A stretch of 64,000 bases of DNA from Cohnella hashimotonis (GCF_030014955.1 NZ_JAGRPV010000001.1:930001-994000); one strand, 5' to 3'. Counted from the first letter of the stretch, positions 36,112-44,185 are shown. Numbers and translations are program-made. Notes: generated by a model from the letters alone, not told the origin.

Positions 36112-36670
36112 CCGGGCGACGCTGCTGCAGGCTGCCACGGAGATGGCCGACGAGTACGGCCTGGAGTCCGTGACGCTGTCGTCCCTCGCGCAGAAGCTAA
36201 AAATCCGCTCGCCTTCGCTTTATAATCACGTGAAGGGCTTGCCCGATTTGCGGCGGGAGCTGGCGCTGTCCGGTCTCTCCAAGATGGCGGCCCGTTTTGA
36301 AGCCGTGCTTCCCGAAGCTTGCGGCGACGAAGTCTTGCACGATTTTAGCGTGGCTTACCTCGACTTCGCTCGCCAACATCCGGGCTTGTACGAAGCGGTA
36401 CAGCGGGCTCCGGATCCCGAAGACCGCGAGCTGAGCGAAGCCGGCGGCCAGGTCGTCTCTCTCGTCGTCCGCGTCATCGAAACCTACGGCCTAAGCGGGG
36501 ACGCAGCTATCCACGCCGTGCGCGGCATCCGCAGCGTCCTGCACGGCTTCGTCTCGATCGAGCGTCAAGGCGGCTTCGGCATGCCGCTGGATCTGGACGT
36601 CACGTTTCGCCTGCTGGTGGATACGTTCATTGCCGGCATCAAAGCGTTGAGAGTGCAGGGAGAGACTTGA
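36089..36670 (+). CDS. TetR/AcrR-family repressor (WHG-domain type)
   Basis: A protein of 193 residues. The ATG at 36089 follows CAGGAGG, inside the end of the MBL gene. The N-terminal helix-turn-helix spans about residues 8-55 (ATLLQAATEMADEYGLESVTLSSLAQ then KIRSPSLYNHVKGLPDL is read in two stretches of the same motif). The C-terminal ligand-binding half contains LHGFVSIERQGGFG, typical of the TetR_C WHG group. It should bind the two ACTAAT/ATTAGT palindromes upstream of the operon and release them when a small ligand binds. Confidence 0.92.
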   Translation: MSPRIGLDRATLLQAATEMADEYGLESVTLSSLAQKLKIRSPSLYNHVKGLPDLRRELALSGLSKMAARFEAVLPEACGDEVLHDFSVAYLDFARQHPGLYEAVQRAPDPEDRELSEAGGQVVSLVVRVIETYGLSGDAAIHAVRGIRSVLHGFVSIERQGGFGMPLDLDVTFRLLVDTFIAGIKALRVQGET

Positions 36671-37063
36671 GATTGAACAAGTGCGCTTGAACGGGCTGAG
36701 GTGACGGAGGGGCCGCCCGGCCCAAACGAAAAAGCTTCGTTTTTACCGTTTTAACAATATCCCCTTCGAACAGGAAAACGGCTCAGGCACACCTTTATCC
36801 GCGATCCTATAGCCTTATCCACGTCCTGCCTATGTCGTTCAGTCGCTCCGATGCGTGGGCATTCTAAATGAGGAAGCCGTTCCTGATTCATGGGGATACT
36901 GTTAAAACGTGACGAAGACCTGTGTGCCGGGTTCCTGACGTAAGGGGATACTGTTAAAACGTAACGAAGACCCCCCGCCTCGCCTCTCCTGACTGGAGGG
37001 GATATCGTTCAAACGCAGCGAGACTCGTGCGGCAGCGCCCTGAAGCCGTCATACCTGCGCGGC
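36671..37063. repeat. Gene-free stretch with a three-direct, one-inverted repeat cluster
   Basis: No gene is seen. A core of about 28 bases, GGGGATACTGTTAAAACG followed by TGACGAAGACC, occurs at 36892-36920, 36944-36972 and 36998-37024, each preceded by TCCTGA and spaced about 52-54 bases apart. A fourth copy lies in reverse orientation at 36734-36766 (CGTTTTTACCGTTTTAACAA with TATCCCCTT). The intervening bases differ. The pattern is too short and irregular for CRISPR and does not match a terminator. Confidence 0.75.
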
Positions 37064-37118
37064 TTGACAGCCAGTGCCGAATCGGATAAAGTGGTACTTA
37101 CCAAAAGTAATTTACTTT
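37064..37118 (+). promoter_or_regulatory. Promoter and three-half-site operator of the VOC dioxygenase
   Basis: TTGACA (37064-37069), 17 bases, TAAAGT (37087-37092). Immediately downstream, TACTT (37095), AAGTA (37105) and TACTT (37113) form two overlapping palindromes, TACTT-N5-AAGTA and AAAGTA-ATT-TACTTT. This resembles MarR/DUF24-type redox or quinone sensors that control catE-like genes in Bacillus, but the regulator gene is not in the window. Confidence 0.6.
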
Positions 37119-37144
37119 ATAAAATGGTAGAGAGGACGGTCCTT

Positions 37145-38005
37145 ATGACGCGTTCCATCCATCCCGATACGGACCTCGGTACCGTGCATTTAAAGGTGGC
37201 CGAACTTGATCGATCCATCCGGTTCTATGAAGAGATCATCGGCCTCCAGCTGATCTCACGCGAGGGCGAGACGGCTCGACTGGGCGCAGGCGGGCCAGCC
37301 GCGCTGCTCCAGCTTGAACAGTTGTCCGAAGGCGCGGTTCCGGCGCCTCGCAGGCGCACGGGCCTCTACCACTTCGCGATCCTCGTGCCGACGCGGGAGG
37401 CACTCGGACTTGCGGTGCGCAACTTCCTCCAACGCCGGGTCCCGATCGGGCAAGGGGATCACCTCGTCAGCGAGGCGATCTACCTGAACGATCCGGACGA
37501 CAACGGCATCGAAGTATACGCCGACCGTCCGCGGGAAAACTGGACTTATACCCCGCAAGGCGAAGTCGCGATGGCGACGGATCCGGTCGATATCGAGGGT
37601 TTGCTTGCCCTGGCCGGCGACAAGCCATGGACGGGACTGCCCGCCGGTACCGTGATGGGGCATGTGCATCTGCATGTGAGGGATCTTCAGGAGGCCAAGC
37701 GATTTTATGTCGATATGCTCGGCTTCGATATTGCGGCCAACTACGGCGGCCAGGCTTTGTTCGTATCCGCAGGCGGCTATCATCACCATGTCGGCCTGAA
37801 TACATGGGCGGGCGTGGGCGCACCGCCGCCTCCCGCGAACGCGCCAGGGCTGATCTTCTTCACGGTCCGGCTGCCGGACACCGCAGAGCTCGCGCGCATC
37901 CTGACTGCGGTTGGCGAGCAGGGCATCCCGTCGGAGCAGTTCGAGGACGGCTACCTCGTCGCCGATCCTTCGTCGAATCGCGTGCTGCTGACGGTGCGCG
38001 CCTAA
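37145..38005 (+). CDS. Two-domain VOC (glyoxalase/extradiol dioxygenase) protein, CatE-like
   Basis: A protein of 286 residues; the ATG at 37145 follows GAGAGGA. Two vicinal-oxygen-chelate halves are visible. The N-terminal half has a complete metal triad: His15 (TVHLKV), His76 (LYHFAILVP) and Glu123 (GIEVYADRPRENW). The C-terminal half starts at GHVHLHVRDLQEAKRFYVD and ends in a strand without the usual glutamate. Size and layout fit B. subtilis CatE, a catechol-2,3-dioxygenase, and related ring-cleaving or glyoxalase proteins. A promoter with redox-type operator sites fits a role in quinone or catechol removal. The substrate assignment is an inference. Confidence 0.85.
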   Translation: MTRSIHPDTDLGTVHLKVAELDRSIRFYEEIIGLQLISREGETARLGAGGPAALLQLEQLSEGAVPAPRRRTGLYHFAILVPTREALGLAVRNFLQRRVPIGQGDHLVSEAIYLNDPDDNGIEVYADRPRENWTYTPQGEVAMATDPVDIEGLLALAGDKPWTGLPAGTVMGHVHLHVRDLQEAKRFYVDMLGFDIAANYGGQALFVSAGGYHHHVGLNTWAGVGAPPPPANAPGLIFFTVRLPDTAELARILTAVGEQGIPSEQFEDGYLVADPSSNRVLLTVRA

Positions 38006-38020
38006 CGCGGCTCCAATAAT

Positions 38021-38064
38021 AAAAAGCCTTCGGCTCTACCGAACCCGGTAGCCGAAGGCTTTTT
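38021..38064. terminator. Bidirectional terminator interrupted by the group II intron
   Basis: AAAAAGCCTTCGGCT pairs with AGCCGAAGGCTTTTT, with an inner CCGGTA-type stem. The T-run stops at five residues, where GTGCG of the intron begins. Beyond the intron the sequence continues with TTTCAG, so the uninterrupted terminator would have had eight T residues and stood between the VOC gene and map. Confidence 0.88.
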
Positions 38065-40126
38065 GTGCGCTTGGCAGCGCAACCGACTAACGGGTGAAAG
38101 TCCCGCGTACGCCGCGAGGTGGCGGAAGTACATAGCAGAGGCGTAGTGCCGGGGCCCGCAAGGGACGGTGCGGAGGATGCCAAGGCAAAACCCGGAACAG
38201 GCGGCATACACCAAGTTGGCTGACGGAGCCGGATAACCCTGCAAAAGAAGGGTAGTCCTATACCATCCATAGGCTCCGTAAGTTAAGAGGACTGGATTCG
38301 GGGGAAAGCCGGTTGACGTGACCCAAGGAGAGCCCATCGTCTCCGCGCAGAAAGTTTTTTTTGTAGCGGTATCAGAGTTCAAGATCGTGAGGATCAAGAA
38401 GGAAGGTACGGACGGTGGGCAGTCAGAAGAAGGGATAGTAGCGAGAAAGCCTGCCGGAAAGGCCGCAAAGGTAGGTGAATCGGCGTCAGGTCGCCGATGC
38501 GTGCCCCGACTCAAAAGGCGGGGACACGTGTGAAGCCCGGAACCGTGAAAGAAGCGTGAATGAGGGAAACCATGCGCCAGGCAGGAGCCGGGGAGCTAAG
38601 ATGTGCGTAGATCCGGGGAATGAACAAAAGGAGAAGCCGTCTGGGGCGAGTACCGACCGGGACACGGAGATTGCCGCAAGGCTACGAGCCGAGGAACGGG
38701 AAGGGAAGGAGAACGAGCATGGAGGGACCAAGGCAAGACAAACACGCACACGTAGGAGCTGAAGTGCCAAGCAAACGCAAATGGTACAGCCTCATCGACA
38801 AGATTTGGGCGAAGCCAAACCTGGAGGAAGCGTTCCGGGAGGTCAAGCGAAACCGCGGAGCGGCAGGGATCGATCGCGTGACCGTAAAGGCATACGAATC
38901 GAAGCTGGAGCCTAATCTAGAGGGGCTTCAGCTGGCGCTGCGAAACAAGACTTACCGGTCTAAGCCGGTAAAACGCGTGTATATCCCGAAAGCTGACGGG
39001 ACGCAAAGACCGCTGGGCATTCCTACCGTGGAAGACCGAGTCGTGCAAGCGGCGGCAAGGCGTATCATAGAACCCCTATTCGAAGCGCAGTTCAAGGACT
39101 GCAGCTATGGATTCCGGCCGGGAAGAAGCGCGCATATGGCGCTGGCCAACATCCGCAAGGATCTGGAAGCAGGCTACCGGTACGTGATCGACGCCGACCT
39201 GAAGTCATACTTTGACACCATCCCGCATGAGAAGCTCATTGAAAAGGTGAGAGAGACCATCGTGGACGGCAGTGTACTGCGGTTGCTGGAGAGCTTCCTG
39301 AAGGCCGGGATCATGGAAGGCGGCAGCTTCCACCTGAACGAGACGGGGACGCCGCAGGGCGGGGTGATTAGTCCGCTTTTAGCGAACATCTATCTGCATC
39401 CGCTGGACGAAGCGATGACGGCGCGCGGACACCGAATGACGCGATATGCAGACGACTTCGTCATCTGTTGCAAAACGGCAAAAGGCGCTGAGCGTGTACT
39501 GAATTCGGTCGTGGGACTGCTGGAACGCGAGATGGGACTTATCATACACCCGGAGAAAACGAAAATCGTAAACAGCTACAAGGAAACATTCGTATTCCTG
39601 GGTCATGCGTTCAAGCCGGGAAAACGGATGGTGCCGTCGGAAAAAGCGATGAAGCGATTCAAAGAACGGGTGAAGGAGATCACGCGAAGAAACCAGACGG
39701 TGAAGGTCGAGCAGATCGTGAAGAAGCGACTAAACCCATACTTGCGGGGATGGGGGAACTACTTTGGGACGGGAGATGTGTTGAGCCGATTCCGAGGACT
39801 GGATGCCTGGATTCGAAGACGAATACGGGCCGTGCAACTAAGGAGTTGGAAGAAAATTCGCAAACTCCACCGGGAAATGAGGAGACGGGGATGGGACAAT
39901 AAAGATATGCCCGGACTCCGAATGACGGCCTGGCGGAGCTCGCATTCCACCTATGCCCAATACGCAATGCCAAACGAATGGTTTGCCGAAATCGGACTAT
40001 GCAGTTTGCTTGAGCGAAGCCAAGAACTGCGTCCCCAACGGGGATAAGCACGGAGGAGCCGGATGCGTCGACCCGCATGTCCGGATCTGTGAGAGGCCCA
40101 TGCAATTGCGCATGGGCCTACTCGAT
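38065..40126 (+). mobile_element. Group II intron with reverse transcriptase
   Basis: The 5' boundary is GTGCG at 38065. Domain I begins with a GCGC...GCGC hairpin and the AACGGGTGAAAGTCCCG stem. A structured leader of about 650 bases without genes precedes the reverse transcriptase. Domain V is GAGCCGGATGCG...CGCATGTCCGG at 40056-40086 with the AGC triad at 40057-40059. Domain VI is the GGCCCATG / CATGGGCC hairpin, and the 3' end is CTACTCGAT at 40126. Insertion directly after a terminator stem, and a protein without an HNH endonuclease domain, are habits of class C introns. The class is inferred, not proven. It looks intact and potentially mobile. Confidence 0.9.
38719..40047 (+). CDS. ltrA: Group II intron reverse transcriptase/maturase
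   Basis: A protein of 442 residues starting at an ATG after AAGGAGA. The reverse-transcriptase fingers and palm span about 45-290, with GAAGIDRVTV, QRPLGIPTVEDRVVQ, SYGFRPGRSAHMAL, TPQGGVISPLLANIYL and the active-site YADDF (YADD at 243-246). The maturase X domain follows (about 300-385, ending NPYLRGWGNYF). The end, ELRPQRG, carries no HNH endonuclease. It would splice its own RNA and copy it into target DNA. No frameshift is visible, so it should be active. Earlier in-frame starts lie within structured intron RNA and lack ribosome sites. Confidence 0.95.
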   Translation: MEGPRQDKHAHVGAEVPSKRKWYSLIDKIWAKPNLEEAFREVKRNRGAAGIDRVTVKAYESKLEPNLEGLQLALRNKTYRSKPVKRVYIPKADGTQRPLGIPTVEDRVVQAAARRIIEPLFEAQFKDCSYGFRPGRSAHMALANIRKDLEAGYRYVIDADLKSYFDTIPHEKLIEKVRETIVDGSVLRLLESFLKAGIMEGGSFHLNETGTPQGGVISPLLANIYLHPLDEAMTARGHRMTRYADDFVICCKTAKGAERVLNSVVGLLEREMGLIIHPEKTKIVNSYKETFVFLGHAFKPGKRMVPSEKAMKRFKERVKEITRRNQTVKVEQIVKKRLNPYLRGWGNYFGTGDVLSRFRGLDAWIRRRIRAVQLRSWKKIRKLHREMRRRGWDNKDMPGLRMTAWRSSHSTYAQYAMPNEWFAEIGLCSLLERSQELRPQRG

Positions 40127-40128
40127 TT

Positions 40129-40878
40129 TCAGTCTTGCGAAGTGAGAATAACAGGGCCGTCCTTGGTGATCGCGATCGTGTGCTCGAACTGCGCGGACAG
40201 CTTGCCGTCCATGGTGCGCGCGGTCCAGCCGTCTTCGTCGATCGTCATGCGCCAGGTTCCCTCGTTGATCATCGGTTCGATCGTGATAACCATGCCTTCT
40301 TTGAAGCGGAAGCCTCTGCCGGGGATGCCGACGTGAATGAAGTTCGGCTCTTCGTGCAGCTCTCTTCCGATGCCATGCGCGGCCAATTCCCGGACACAGG
40401 AAAAACCGTTTGCTTGCGCATGCTTGTGCAGCGGGTACATCGCGTCGCCGATCCGGTTGCCGATAACGGCGTGCCGGATGCCGATATCAAGACATTCCTT
40501 CGTCACGCGCATGAGCTTCTCGGCGGTCGGCGACACATCGCCGACCGCGTATGTCCATGCCGAATCTCCGAGCCAGCCGTTCAACTCCGCAACCGTATCG
40601 ATCTTCACGATATCCCCGTTTTTAAGCGGCGTATGGTTGGGAAAGCCGTGGGCGATTACATCATTGACAGAGGCGCAGGTGGCGAATTTGTAGTCCTTGT
40701 AGGTCTTCGTGAACGGCCTGGCGCCGTAGCTGGCCATGACATCCTCCACGAGCTCTTCGATCTGCCACGTCGTCACGCCCGGACGGATCATCTTGCGGAT
40801 TTCTTTGTGACAAGCGGCTACGACCGCTCCCGCCGCTCTGATATGCTCGATCTCCTGAGGAGATTTCAGCGTCACCAT
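40129..40878 (-). CDS. map: Type I methionine aminopeptidase
   Basis: A cytosolic enzyme of 249 residues that removes the initiator methionine from nascent proteins. All five metal ligands of the pita-bread fold are visible in context: Asp in VKIDTVAELNG, Asp in LGDSAWTYAVGD, His in AAHGIGRELHEEP, Glu in ITIEPMIN and Glu in QFEHTIAI. There is no N-terminal zinc-finger extension. It stands alone, so it is probably a second copy beside the usual gene next to adk and secY. Its stop codon lies 2 bases from the 3' end of the group II intron. GAGAGGAG precedes the ATG. Confidence 0.95.
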   Translation of the reverse strand: MVTLKSPQEIEHIRAAGAVVAACHKEIRKMIRPGVTTWQIEELVEDVMASYGARPFTKTYKDYKFATCASVNDVIAHGFPNHTPLKNGDIVKIDTVAELNGWLGDSAWTYAVGDVSPTAEKLMRVTKECLDIGIRHAVIGNRIGDAMYPLHKHAQANGFSCVRELAAHGIGRELHEEPNFIHVGIPGRGFRFKEGMVITIEPMINEGTWRMTIDEDGWTARTMDGKLSAQFEHTIAITKDGPVILTSQD

Positions 40879-40908
40879 GGCTTACAGGCTCCTCTCTTCT
40901 CTACGGTC

Positions 40909-40938
40909 ACGATACACCTTTTGACATTAAGGCGTCAA
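40909..40938 (-). promoter_or_regulatory. Promoter of map
   Basis: On the minus strand TTGACG and TATCGT are separated by 18 bases, about 30 bases upstream of the start codon. Confidence 0.5.
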
Positions 40939-41177
40939 TTCGCCCGCTATAGGCAAAGTATGCGGGGGAGAGGGGAGTGGTGCTCGCATTGTACGAAAGA
41001 CGCCTGCAGCCCGATCATTGTATCGCGTTCCGAATTCGGGCGCTCGTTTCAGCCCTGCGAACAACGATGTCCTTGAGACGTAGCGCCGTTCACTTGCCGT
41101 TTACTACAATAGAGGCCAAATGAGCGCCTTAAGATAGCCGGTCAATCCGGCATCTGGGGGAAGAACGGAGGAACGGC

Positions 41178-41735
41178 ATGATCAAGCAGCTGGTGGATTT
41201 GTTTGTCGCATTCGGGAGATCGACGATGCTCGGCTACGGCGGAGGACCTTCGATAATTCCTTTGTATCAGAACGAAGTCGTGAACCGGTATCAATGGATG
41301 GGAAACGAGGATTTCGGCAAGGCGCTCGCTTTCGGCAACGCGCTGCCCGGTCCGATCGCCACCAAGCTGGCGGCTTATATCGGATTCAAGGTCGCAGGCT
41401 GGCTCGGCGCGCTCATGGCCGTGACGGCCGTCGTCCTGCCGACGGCTTTGCTTATGGTGCTGCTTGTCGGTTTAATGCACAAGCTGCAAGGCAATCCGTA
41501 TATCAAAGGAATGATCAAGGGCGTGCAGCCGGTCATCTTCGTCATGCTCGCGATGCTTGCCTACGACTTCGCCAAGTTCGCGTTTCAGCGCAGCGGCGGA
41601 CCGGTCGTCTTTCTGCCGTTCGCGCTTGCTGGGATTTACTTTATCATGGTACAGTATCTCAAGATCAATGCGGTGTGGGGCATTCTCGGCGCGCTGGTCA
41701 TCGGAGCCTTTTTCATGCGGGAAAACGCAGGCTGA
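41178..41735 (+). CDS. Half-size chromate (CHR) family transporter
   Basis: A membrane protein of 185 residues with about five or six helices. The CHR motif lies at the front: LFVAFGRSTMLGYGGGPSII followed by ALAFGNALPGPIATKLAAYIG, which matches the FGGP...PGP signature with Tyr-Gly-Gly-Gly in place of Phe-Gly-Gly. A GGAGG site precedes the ATG. Half-size members normally come as adjacent pairs that pair up in the membrane; here no partner gene is present. Chromate efflux is the best-known role for the family, but many members move other anions, so the substrate is open. Confidence 0.88.
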   Translation: MIKQLVDLFVAFGRSTMLGYGGGPSIIPLYQNEVVNRYQWMGNEDFGKALAFGNALPGPIATKLAAYIGFKVAGWLGALMAVTAVVLPTALLMVLLVGLMHKLQGNPYIKGMIKGVQPVIFVMLAMLAYDFAKFAFQRSGGPVVFLPFALAGIYFIMVQYLKINAVWGILGALVIGAFFMRENAG

Positions 41736-41804
41736 GGAGATTTGCCGAGACTAGAGACGAACGGCGGTTCGAGCCGACTCATCCATTCCGATAGGAAACC
41801 GCGG

Positions 41805-41833
41805 AGCGCTCCGGCATTGGCCGGAGCGCTTTG
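41805..41833 (+). terminator. Hairpin after the CHR transporter gene
   Basis: A perfect AGCGCTCCGG / CCGGAGCGCT stem, extended by one pair around ATTG, followed only by TTGTCG. It probably terminates inefficiently and lets some transcripts into the HAD gene. Confidence 0.6.
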
Positions 41834-41881
41834 TCGCAGGCTGAGCCGTCTAAGGGATTAGAAGAGGAGCTGGAAATAACG

Positions 41882-42538
41882 ATGATCAAGGCTGTCGTGT
41901 TCGATTTTGACGGAACGATACTGGATACGGAAACCGTAACCTACGAAGCGATGAACGGCGTATTCAGAGAGCGGGGACACGAGCTGCCGATGGATAAATG
42001 GGCAGGCGCGATCGGCACGCTTCACGGTTTTGACGCATACGCGGAGCTGTCCGCATTTACGGGAGAGACTATCGATCGCGGATGGCTCGACGCCCGGTTC
42101 GGAGAGCTGTACGCCGGGATGGTGCACCAGGTGCCGCTGCTGCCGGGTATCCTCGACGCGCTCGAAGAAGCGAAGCGGCTCGGGCTCGCGGTCGGGCTCG
42201 CCACGAGCTCTTACCGCGCATGGATCGAACCGCATCTGGAGCGACTCGATCTTCGTAGGCATTTTGACGCGATCCATACGGCGGACGACGTGGAAAAGGT
42301 GAAGCCGGATCCGGCGCTGTACCGGCTGGCCGTTCGTTCGCTAGGCGTGGAGCCGGGCGAAGCGGTCGCCATCGAGGATTCGCTGAACGGGCTGAGAGCC
42401 GCCAAGGCCGCCGGCTTGTACGGCATCGCCGTACCGAATGCCATGACGGCGGGGCTCGACTTTTCCGAAGCGGATCTCGTCGTGCCGACGCTGGACGGGC
42501 AAAAGCTCGAGATGCTCGTTGCGCGGTGGAACGGCTGA
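41882..42538 (+). CDS. HAD-family sugar-phosphate phosphatase or phosphoglucomutase-like
   Basis: A protein of 218 residues; the ATG at 41882 directly precedes motif I, FDFDGTILDTE (nucleophile Asp9 region), so the TTG 17 codons earlier is less likely. Motif II is GLATSSYRAW, the lysine is in KVKPDPALY, and motif III/IV is AIEDSLNGLRAAKAAG. An alpha-helical cap after motif I puts it in subclass I, with beta-phosphoglucomutase and phosphoglycolate phosphatase. The true substrate is unknown. It lies just upstream of araR but has no shared operator, so a link to sugar use is only positional. Confidence 0.88.
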   Translation: MIKAVVFDFDGTILDTETVTYEAMNGVFRERGHELPMDKWAGAIGTLHGFDAYAELSAFTGETIDRGWLDARFGELYAGMVHQVPLLPGILDALEEAKRLGLAVGLATSSYRAWIEPHLERLDLRRHFDAIHTADDVEKVKPDPALYRLAVRSLGVEPGEAVAIEDSLNGLRAAKAAGLYGIAVPNAMTAGLDFSEADLVVPTLDGQKLEMLVARWNG

Positions 42539-42568
42539 ACGGCCAACCACAAGCGGCTGCGACTTTGA

Positions 42569-42600
42569 TTGTACGTACAAGTGCGTCGCTGTGTTATAAT
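42569..42600 (+). promoter_or_regulatory. AraR operator and promoter of araR
   Basis: The palindrome TTGTACGTACAA (42569-42580) matches the Bacillus AraR box (ATTTGTACGTACAAAT type). A perfect TATAAT -10 lies at 42595-42600; the operator covers the -35 region, as expected for autorepression. Confidence 0.85.
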
Positions 42601-42632
42601 AGCTGCTATACGTTTTGCGCGAGGTGAACGGG

Positions 42633-43730
42633 TTGAATCCGCAATACCCCAAGTATCAGCGGTTAAAGGAAGAGATCGTCTCCTGGATCGCCGGGGGCAA
42701 ATACCGTCCGGGAGACAAGCTGCCGTCCGAGAACGAGCTGGCCGAGCAGTTCGGCTTAAGCCGCCAGACGGTCAGGCAGTCGATCGGCGAGTTGGTCAGC
42801 GAAGGCTGGCTGTCCCGCGAACAGGGCAAGGGCACGTTCGTGGCGAAGCTCCAGGGCGACCGCAGAGGACCCGGCGCCAATCGGATGGTCGGCTTGATCA
42901 CGACGCATATTTCCGATTATATTTTCCCTTCCATTGTGCGTGGCGTCGAGGCTGCGCTTAAGGAGAAAGGCTACCGGCTGCTGCTGTCAAGCACGGAGGG
43001 CAGCAAGGAGAAGGAGCGGGAGAGCCTGGAGACGATGCTGACGCAGGGCGTGTGCGGACTCATCGTAGAGCCGACGAAAAGCGCGGAGGGCAACCCGAAT
43101 TACGAGACGTTTATGGCGCTGGAATACCATGGCATTCCGATGCTGATGATCAACGAGCAGTATCCGGATCTGGACTGGCCCTGCGTGAAGGTGGACGACG
43201 AAGCCGGCGGCTTCCTGGCAACGGAGCATCTGCTCGCGGCGGGACATCGGGCGATCGCCGGACTGTTCAAGACGGACGACCTGCAGGGCGTGCAGCGGAT
43301 GAAGGGCTTCGTCCAGGCGCATCGCGAACGCCGCTTGTCCGTACCGCCCGAACTGCTCGTGCGCTACCGGACGGAAAACCGCGCATCGCGGCCGCACGAG
43401 GCGCTGCGCGAGCTGCTCTCGCGGCCGGAGCCGCCGACCGCGATCGTCTGCTACAACGACCAACTGGCCGTATCGCTGCTGGATGTCATCCGCGAGGCGG
43501 GGCTGCGGGTCCCCGAGGATCTGTCCATCGTCGGCTACGACGACTCGTTCCTTGCGACCGCCACAGAGGTGAAGCTGACGACGGTCTCCCATCCGAAGGC
43601 CGAGCTAGGCGAGCTTGCCGCGAATCTGCTCGTGACGATGCTGGACAAGGACGCAGTCGGCCGTGGCGGCCATATCTACAAGCCTCAGCTGATCGTGCGC
43701 GAATCAACGGCCGGGCCTTCGGTTCGTTAA
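42633..43730 (+). CDS. araR: AraR-type L-arabinose repressor (GntR head, LacI body)
   Basis: A protein of 365 residues. I place the start at TTG 42633, 6 bases after GAGGTG, giving MNPQYPKYQRLKEEI, as in known AraR proteins. Residues 5-70 are a GntR winged helix-turn-helix (GDKLPSENELAEQFGLSRQT, then VRQSIGELVSEGWL). Residues 75-365 are a periplasmic-binding-like ligand domain of the LacI family (VGLITTHISDYIFPSIVRGV, SIVGYDDSFLATATE). This fused design is diagnostic of AraR. With L-arabinose absent it should bind the TGTACGTACA boxes before its own gene and before araD, and leave them when arabinose binds. The nearby araD and araB support this. Confidence 0.93.
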   Translation: MNPQYPKYQRLKEEIVSWIAGGKYRPGDKLPSENELAEQFGLSRQTVRQSIGELVSEGWLSREQGKGTFVAKLQGDRRGPGANRMVGLITTHISDYIFPSIVRGVEAALKEKGYRLLLSSTEGSKEKERESLETMLTQGVCGLIVEPTKSAEGNPNYETFMALEYHGIPMLMINEQYPDLDWPCVKVDDEAGGFLATEHLLAAGHRAIAGLFKTDDLQGVQRMKGFVQAHRERRLSVPPELLVRYRTENRASRPHEALRELLSRPEPPTAIVCYNDQLAVSLLDVIREAGLRVPEDLSIVGYDDSFLATATEVKLTTVSHPKAELGELAANLLVTMLDKDAVGRGGHIYKPQLIVRESTAGPSVR

Positions 43731-43976
43731 TGCGGATCGGCTGCGGGCCTTCTTCAAGCTCCGTTCTTTCACGATCCCCGATCGTTGCATTGCATGCTGG
43801 TCGGACCGTTGTGCGCTTCTCTAAAATGAGAAGAGCACGGGAAAGGGAGGCGCAAGACGGAACGGTGGCCATGTGCAGGAATGCGGAAGACATGCTTTGG
43901 ACATTAGCCGTACACAACAATTCAGGAGAAATCACGTTGTGGCGGGGGCCCTGCGCGGACGAACTGAGGAAGATTT

Positions 43977-44120
43977 ATGCAATCGCTTACAATTTTGAAA
44001 TGGGTTATCGTCTGCGATACGGATACGTTCGGCCGGGTCCAGGACACCGGCCGGTCGTTCCGCCTGCTCGCTGAGAGCAACGGCACGGACGTCTATCCGT
44101 GTCAGGCGATGCTTCCATAG
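43977..44120 (+). CDS. Small hypothetical protein, 47 residues
   Basis: An ATG 6 bases after GAGGAAG opens a frame of 47 codons reading MQSLTILKWVIVCDTDTFGR and then VQDTGRSFRLLAES and NGTDVYPCQAMLP. It ends 30 bases before a strong terminator. Its front overlaps a second open frame (43872-44074, MCRNAEDMLWTLAVHNNSGE and on) in another phase that also has a natural-looking composition. Either these are two tiny genes or one small gene broken by a frameshift near 43980-44000. I do not recognise the family and can give no function. Confidence 0.45.
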   Translation: MQSLTILKWVIVCDTDTFGRVQDTGRSFRLLAESNGTDVYPCQAMLP

Positions 44121-44149
44121 GATAAAAAATGGAGCAGGTTAAAAAATGG

Positions 44150-44185
44150 AGCCGGCTCGGTCCTTCGGGACCGGGCGGCTTTTTT
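44150..44185 (+). terminator. Rho-independent terminator
   Basis: AGCC and GCTCGGTCC pair with GGACCGGGC and GGCT around TTCG, followed by six T residues. It separates the araR/small-gene region from the next two-component operon. Confidence 0.9.

Noticed and set aside
36880..37030. Possible CRISPR array in the 53-base repeats
   Set aside because: Only three direct copies with imperfect cores and an inverted fourth copy, no leader and no cas genes.
38475..38762. Short open frame in the intron leader
   Set aside because: It overlaps structured intron RNA and the upstream part of the reverse transcriptase gene in another frame, with no conserved content.
43052..44074. 340-codon plus-strand open frame
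   Set aside because: Its first two-thirds are an out-of-frame shadow of araR; only the last part (from 43872) could code for anything, and it is discussed separately.
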